Below are positions 60,613-64,000 of a DNA stretch of 64,000 nucleotides, in pieces (the stretch's first letter is position 1; the number at the start of each line of letters is the position of its first letter). The translations under genes and the position numbers were made by a program. The stretch lies in contig OZ234494.1 of the NCBI GenBank assembly GCA_965153455.1, positions 21,080,001-21,144,000 of the forward strand, written 5' to 3'. The notes beneath the pieces were generated by a model. That model saw only the letters and a list, made by a program, of their open reading frames with translations. It was not told the origin of the DNA and ran no database searches. This DNA is from Sphagnum compactum. Lineage: Eukaryota > Bryophyta > Sphagnopsida > Sphagnales.

Positions 60613-63600
60613 AGTGTGCAAATTTCTTTGCAGCAGTAATATGTAAGTTACAGCTATCTTTGGCCTCCTTCACTAGAAAATGACTCTGTACTCGTGTTTG
60701 CTGCAGCTAATTGTCGAGTCTAGCTGCTGAAAAGTGTGAAAATCAAGCTTTGCCCACTCATGTTTTTTCTCTTTTTCTTATGGATTTCAAAATGTAAGTT
60801 GCCGGACTTCCCCACTCAGAATTTTCTCTAACTATTTAGATGCACATATACAATGCCTATGTGATGTCTATACAGGGTTCTCCACCTGTTTTGGAGAAAT
60901 GGAACCTAGCTGCCAGCAATGTCAGAACGCTACTATTGGTGTTGGTGACAACTTTTGAATCAAAGATTTATCAAACAGATCTTTCTACTGCTCGACGAAA
61001 ACTCTCTAGGTGAGATACTTTTGAGCATCAGGTTGCTTACTCCTACTGCATGAGGGAGACTAGCTGATGATCATCATATATGTTTTTTATGCTTGATCTG
61101 TTGCCACTCAGGTTGAGATCAGAAAAAACCATTTATGCCTTCTCAAACAATTTTGGAGTTTAGGACTTTCATCTGAGGAAATGGAAAATTTTGAGGTGTT
61201 TGATCCAACTTCCATCATCCTAATATTTGGCACTGAATGAATAGGAATGGTGGCTTTCCAAATGCAAATTTTCACACTAGGTCTGACAATGAAAGTACTT
61301 GTAATAGTGCTTTTGTTGATGACCCAAGAACCCAATTCTGGAATTTCCTGTAGCTCAAGCTCTGTAAAACAGGTTTTATCTGTGTAAAGAATGACACCAA
61401 GTTGGATCAATTTTTGGCATCAAAACTGAGCATCGATTTTTGCCATCTCTGTTTTATTATATATGAGGGAGAGATCAGATGGTGCTTTGTTTGGACCTGC
61501 CAAGTTGATATCTTACAATTGAACCACTGTTTTGGAGATCAATGGTTTGGGGAGCATGTAAAGTTACATTTTAGGGTCTGTTGATCATTGCATTACACTG
61601 TTTCAGCTGCTTTTGTTCTGAAGCTTTTTGTCAAATTTGCTGCTACATGCAAAATTGTCACACATGTTCACATGTTCATTAAGATCCATGTGCATTCCTC
61701 ATTAGAATGTTACCATGAAGGGTGAATGCATGGTAAGATGGTTCACTTATGGAGTCATATAAATATTTGTACAGGGTATCTTTTGTTTAAATGGATGTGA
61801 TGATAAATGTATGTTTCAATTTGTTAATTGATAATTGATCTTAAATTCATAACTTGATTATGAAACTAATAGTATAATTTTTTATAAAAAATGTTAACCC
61901 TATTGTTAATAATGGACTTTTGAAGGGACAACGTATGGACTAATTTCTTGACTGCAATGATATAACATCAATGTATTCATAGTTAATTGATTTTTAGTGA
62001 CTAAATATAAGTTGAAGAATGAAATAAATAACTATGAGACAATTTTTTTGAAAATTTTAACAAATATTTTTTATTAAAATTTAAAATTGTTAAAATTTGA
62101 CCTTATTTTCATAAGTCCTCATGAGTTAAAAATTATTTTTTCTTGCAAAATGTTACAATTGAAGTCAAAGCTTCTTTAGTTCTTCCTATTGTCACAACTT
62201 CACATTTTTCAAGTTTTTTAAATTTGTTAATTCTTCCTTTTCTTACTTTGTTGGTTGTTGCTATTTGGAGTTGCCATAACTACAATTGGTTACAATCCCT
62301 AAGATGAAATGGCATTAGAGTGGGTCATAATTAATCTTGGAGAATAAGGTGGTACAATAAGTTGTTTGGTGTTGGAAAGTAGTGGAAGCTAGTAGTGACA
62401 ATGCATGTGAGACAACACCCACATGTTTACAATGTTAAATGAGTATCGTATATCAATGCCCCTACAAATGTGGATTCCTCGTATAGAAGATACTAGACTC
62501 CATGAAAACTCTTCTACTTTTAAGTATTTTAATATTAATGTGATACCACTCGCCACTTGTGAAGTGTGGTAATTCTTTGCTTATGTGTGTGTTGCATTGT
62601 GGAATTTATCATGTGTACATCTAATTAGGGTTAGTGGGGGTTAGGAAGGCCAAATGGGCATGGTCTATATTTGAAAACTTCCATGGTTACAAAGGGGACA
62701 AATCCACGTTTTTGGTTTAGTGTTTAATAAATGTCCTATTATCTTCCATAGAGGTACACTTGTGGGTGTTGTTTCACATTGGATGTTACTACATGTACGA
62801 GAAGTCAGTCTCTTGTCTCTTCCCTCAGGAGCCAAGCAAAAAAACCTGGAATGTTTCCAATTACCTAGTGCCCAAGTCAAGCTGAGCAGCACTCTGTTTT
62901 TTGTGGGGCAAGAATTTTTAGCAACCTGGAAAGTTTAATTTGGAGAAATTTTTAGATGGATCTGCTTTTTCAATGGAATCGAGATTACATTGAAAAAGCA
63001 GATCTGGACATTCTTTTTATCTTTGGGGGCAAAATACACAAATTTTCAACCTCACAAAATTGTTTCCAAAAATCCTGAAGCTGAGTTTCAGGATGCTCAA
63101 CTCCATGCACCCGCTGTCACTTGACAAATCAATGGGTGGAAATCCAAATGGTGTAGTATGTATAAGTTAACACCTATAATTTAGACTGCAAAATTTCAGA
63201 TCTGGAAAATACAGTTCATGAATGCATACATTTGTGTCCCAAGTTCAGTCCTTGGAAAAGAGTATTGCATGAAAGTGGCAAATTTTTTATGTTACCAGAT
63301 TCAGAGAGTATTTTTGCAGATCCAGCACAATTCTTCAGCAATTCTTGAGAAGAAACTGAAATGAAGTTGTTTCTGAAGGCAGCTGCATCATCAGTAAAAG
63401 GAAACAAAAGAGTCACAATTTTTACATTAGGCAATTGCAATGGCCCTATTGTTGTAGAGTGCGACTTCAGCAACAATTGCAGAGTTCTAAACATTTAGGG
63501 AACTGCATCAAACTTGATCTCAAATGTGCATTGAGCCAAACCAGCCATGCTAATTTCCTTGGTGGTCTTTGAATCACTCCTGCTCCTTGAAAGTGAGGGG

Positions 63601-64000
63601 AATATTGAAGGCAAGTCTTGCCAAGTACATGTGGTCAAATCACACGTGGAAATTGGAAACTTCTTGTAGATGACTTGTTTGTTGGCATGACATTTCCCAG
63701 GGATGAGCAGTTTGCCATTTACACACCATGAAACACTTACATTCCCGCAGGAACTGGGTTCCAGATTGAGTTGGCACAGAAGCTATCTCTTCCACTCCAG
63801 CTGACCTGCACTTTGGAGCGAGCTTGTATACATCCACTGATTGCGGGAACCAGCTCAATCTGACATCATAAGCAAGTGCCTGAGAATTCAATGCATTTGG
63901 AGCAACTTCCATCCAATCAGATTTTGATGCAATGTCAAGTGGCATTGGAATGAAGATGAAACACTTGATTCCCAAAGCATCAATTGACAGCATTACAATT
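60613..64000. other. No recognised gene; few open frames
   Basis: AT-rich with short frames. The longest is on the minus strand, 63,993-63,640 (117 codons, KSDWMEVAPNALNSQ..), open to near the window edge and not recognised. Other minus-strand frames lie at 63,494-63,216, 62,892-62,665 and 61,410-61,108. Nothing supports a function. Confidence 0.35.
62959..63004. repeat. Perfect 17-bp stem, 12-base loop hairpin
   Basis: gatctgctttttcaatg at 62,959-62,975 and its exact reverse complement at 62,988-63,004. No repeat family or flanking gene explains it. Confidence 0.8.

Noticed and set aside
1-64000. CRISPR arrays, bacterial operons, tRNA or rRNA genes
   Set aside because: No regularly spaced short repeats with unique spacers, no tRNA cloverleaf or rRNA signature was found, and gene structure is eukaryotic.

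Overview
The window looks like a transposon-rich stretch of a land-plant nuclear genome. It is AT-rich, with spliced GT..AG genes, plant-type TTTAGGG telomere-like repeats, Gypsy LTR retrotransposon relics and several CACTA-type (En/Spm) DNA transposons. A von Willebrand A/alpha-kinase protein, a kinase class I associate more with non-flowering lineages, points away from a typical angiosperm (a lycophyte, fern, bryophyte or other non-seed plant is my guess; not proven).

Layout. 0.1-3.5 kb (minus): a spliced XS-XH gene (IDN2/FDM/SGS3-like, small-RNA-directed DNA methylation); a broken copy of its last exon lies at 60.3 kb. 5.1-12.9 kb: two decayed plus-strand Gypsy relics carrying gag, protease and reverse transcriptase. 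13.2-16.0 kb: a decayed DDE-like ORF followed by an LTR-like unit. 16-22 kb: decayed sequence without a gene. 21.9-25.6 kb: a second copy of that LTR, split by a 2.8 kb CACTA element. 25.9 kb: a 130-bp CACTA MITE. 26.3-29.0 kb: the 3' end of a minus-strand Gypsy relic, interrupted by a CACTA end. 36.7-40.3 kb: minus-strand coiled-coil/LTR relic. 40.3-43.3 kb: RNase H, integrase and an extra ORF of a plus-strand Gypsy relic.

The main structure is an almost perfect 6.3-kb inverted duplication (30,416-36,720 and 50,925-57,230). Each arm holds a complete six-exon gene for a 611-residue coiled-coil/vWFA/alpha-kinase protein, preceded by a 450-bp foldback and blocks of tandem repeats. One 1-bp length difference is seen along the arms and the predicted proteins are identical. 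The duplication is either very recent, under gene conversion, or an assembly artefact.

Between the arms, a CACTA element (43,262-51,466) contains a second, nested CACTA element (45,446-50,846) with a 3-bp AAC target duplication and a recognisable empty site at 29,671-29,673 in the left half. The nested element carries fragments of two unrelated host genes, the RING part of an RFWD3-like E3 ligase and the first exon of an EMG1/NEP1-like rRNA methyltransferase, so it is a gene-capturing Pack-CACTA. The CACTA, Gypsy and kinase blocks recur in several junction combinations, which records a series of insertions followed by an inverted duplication.
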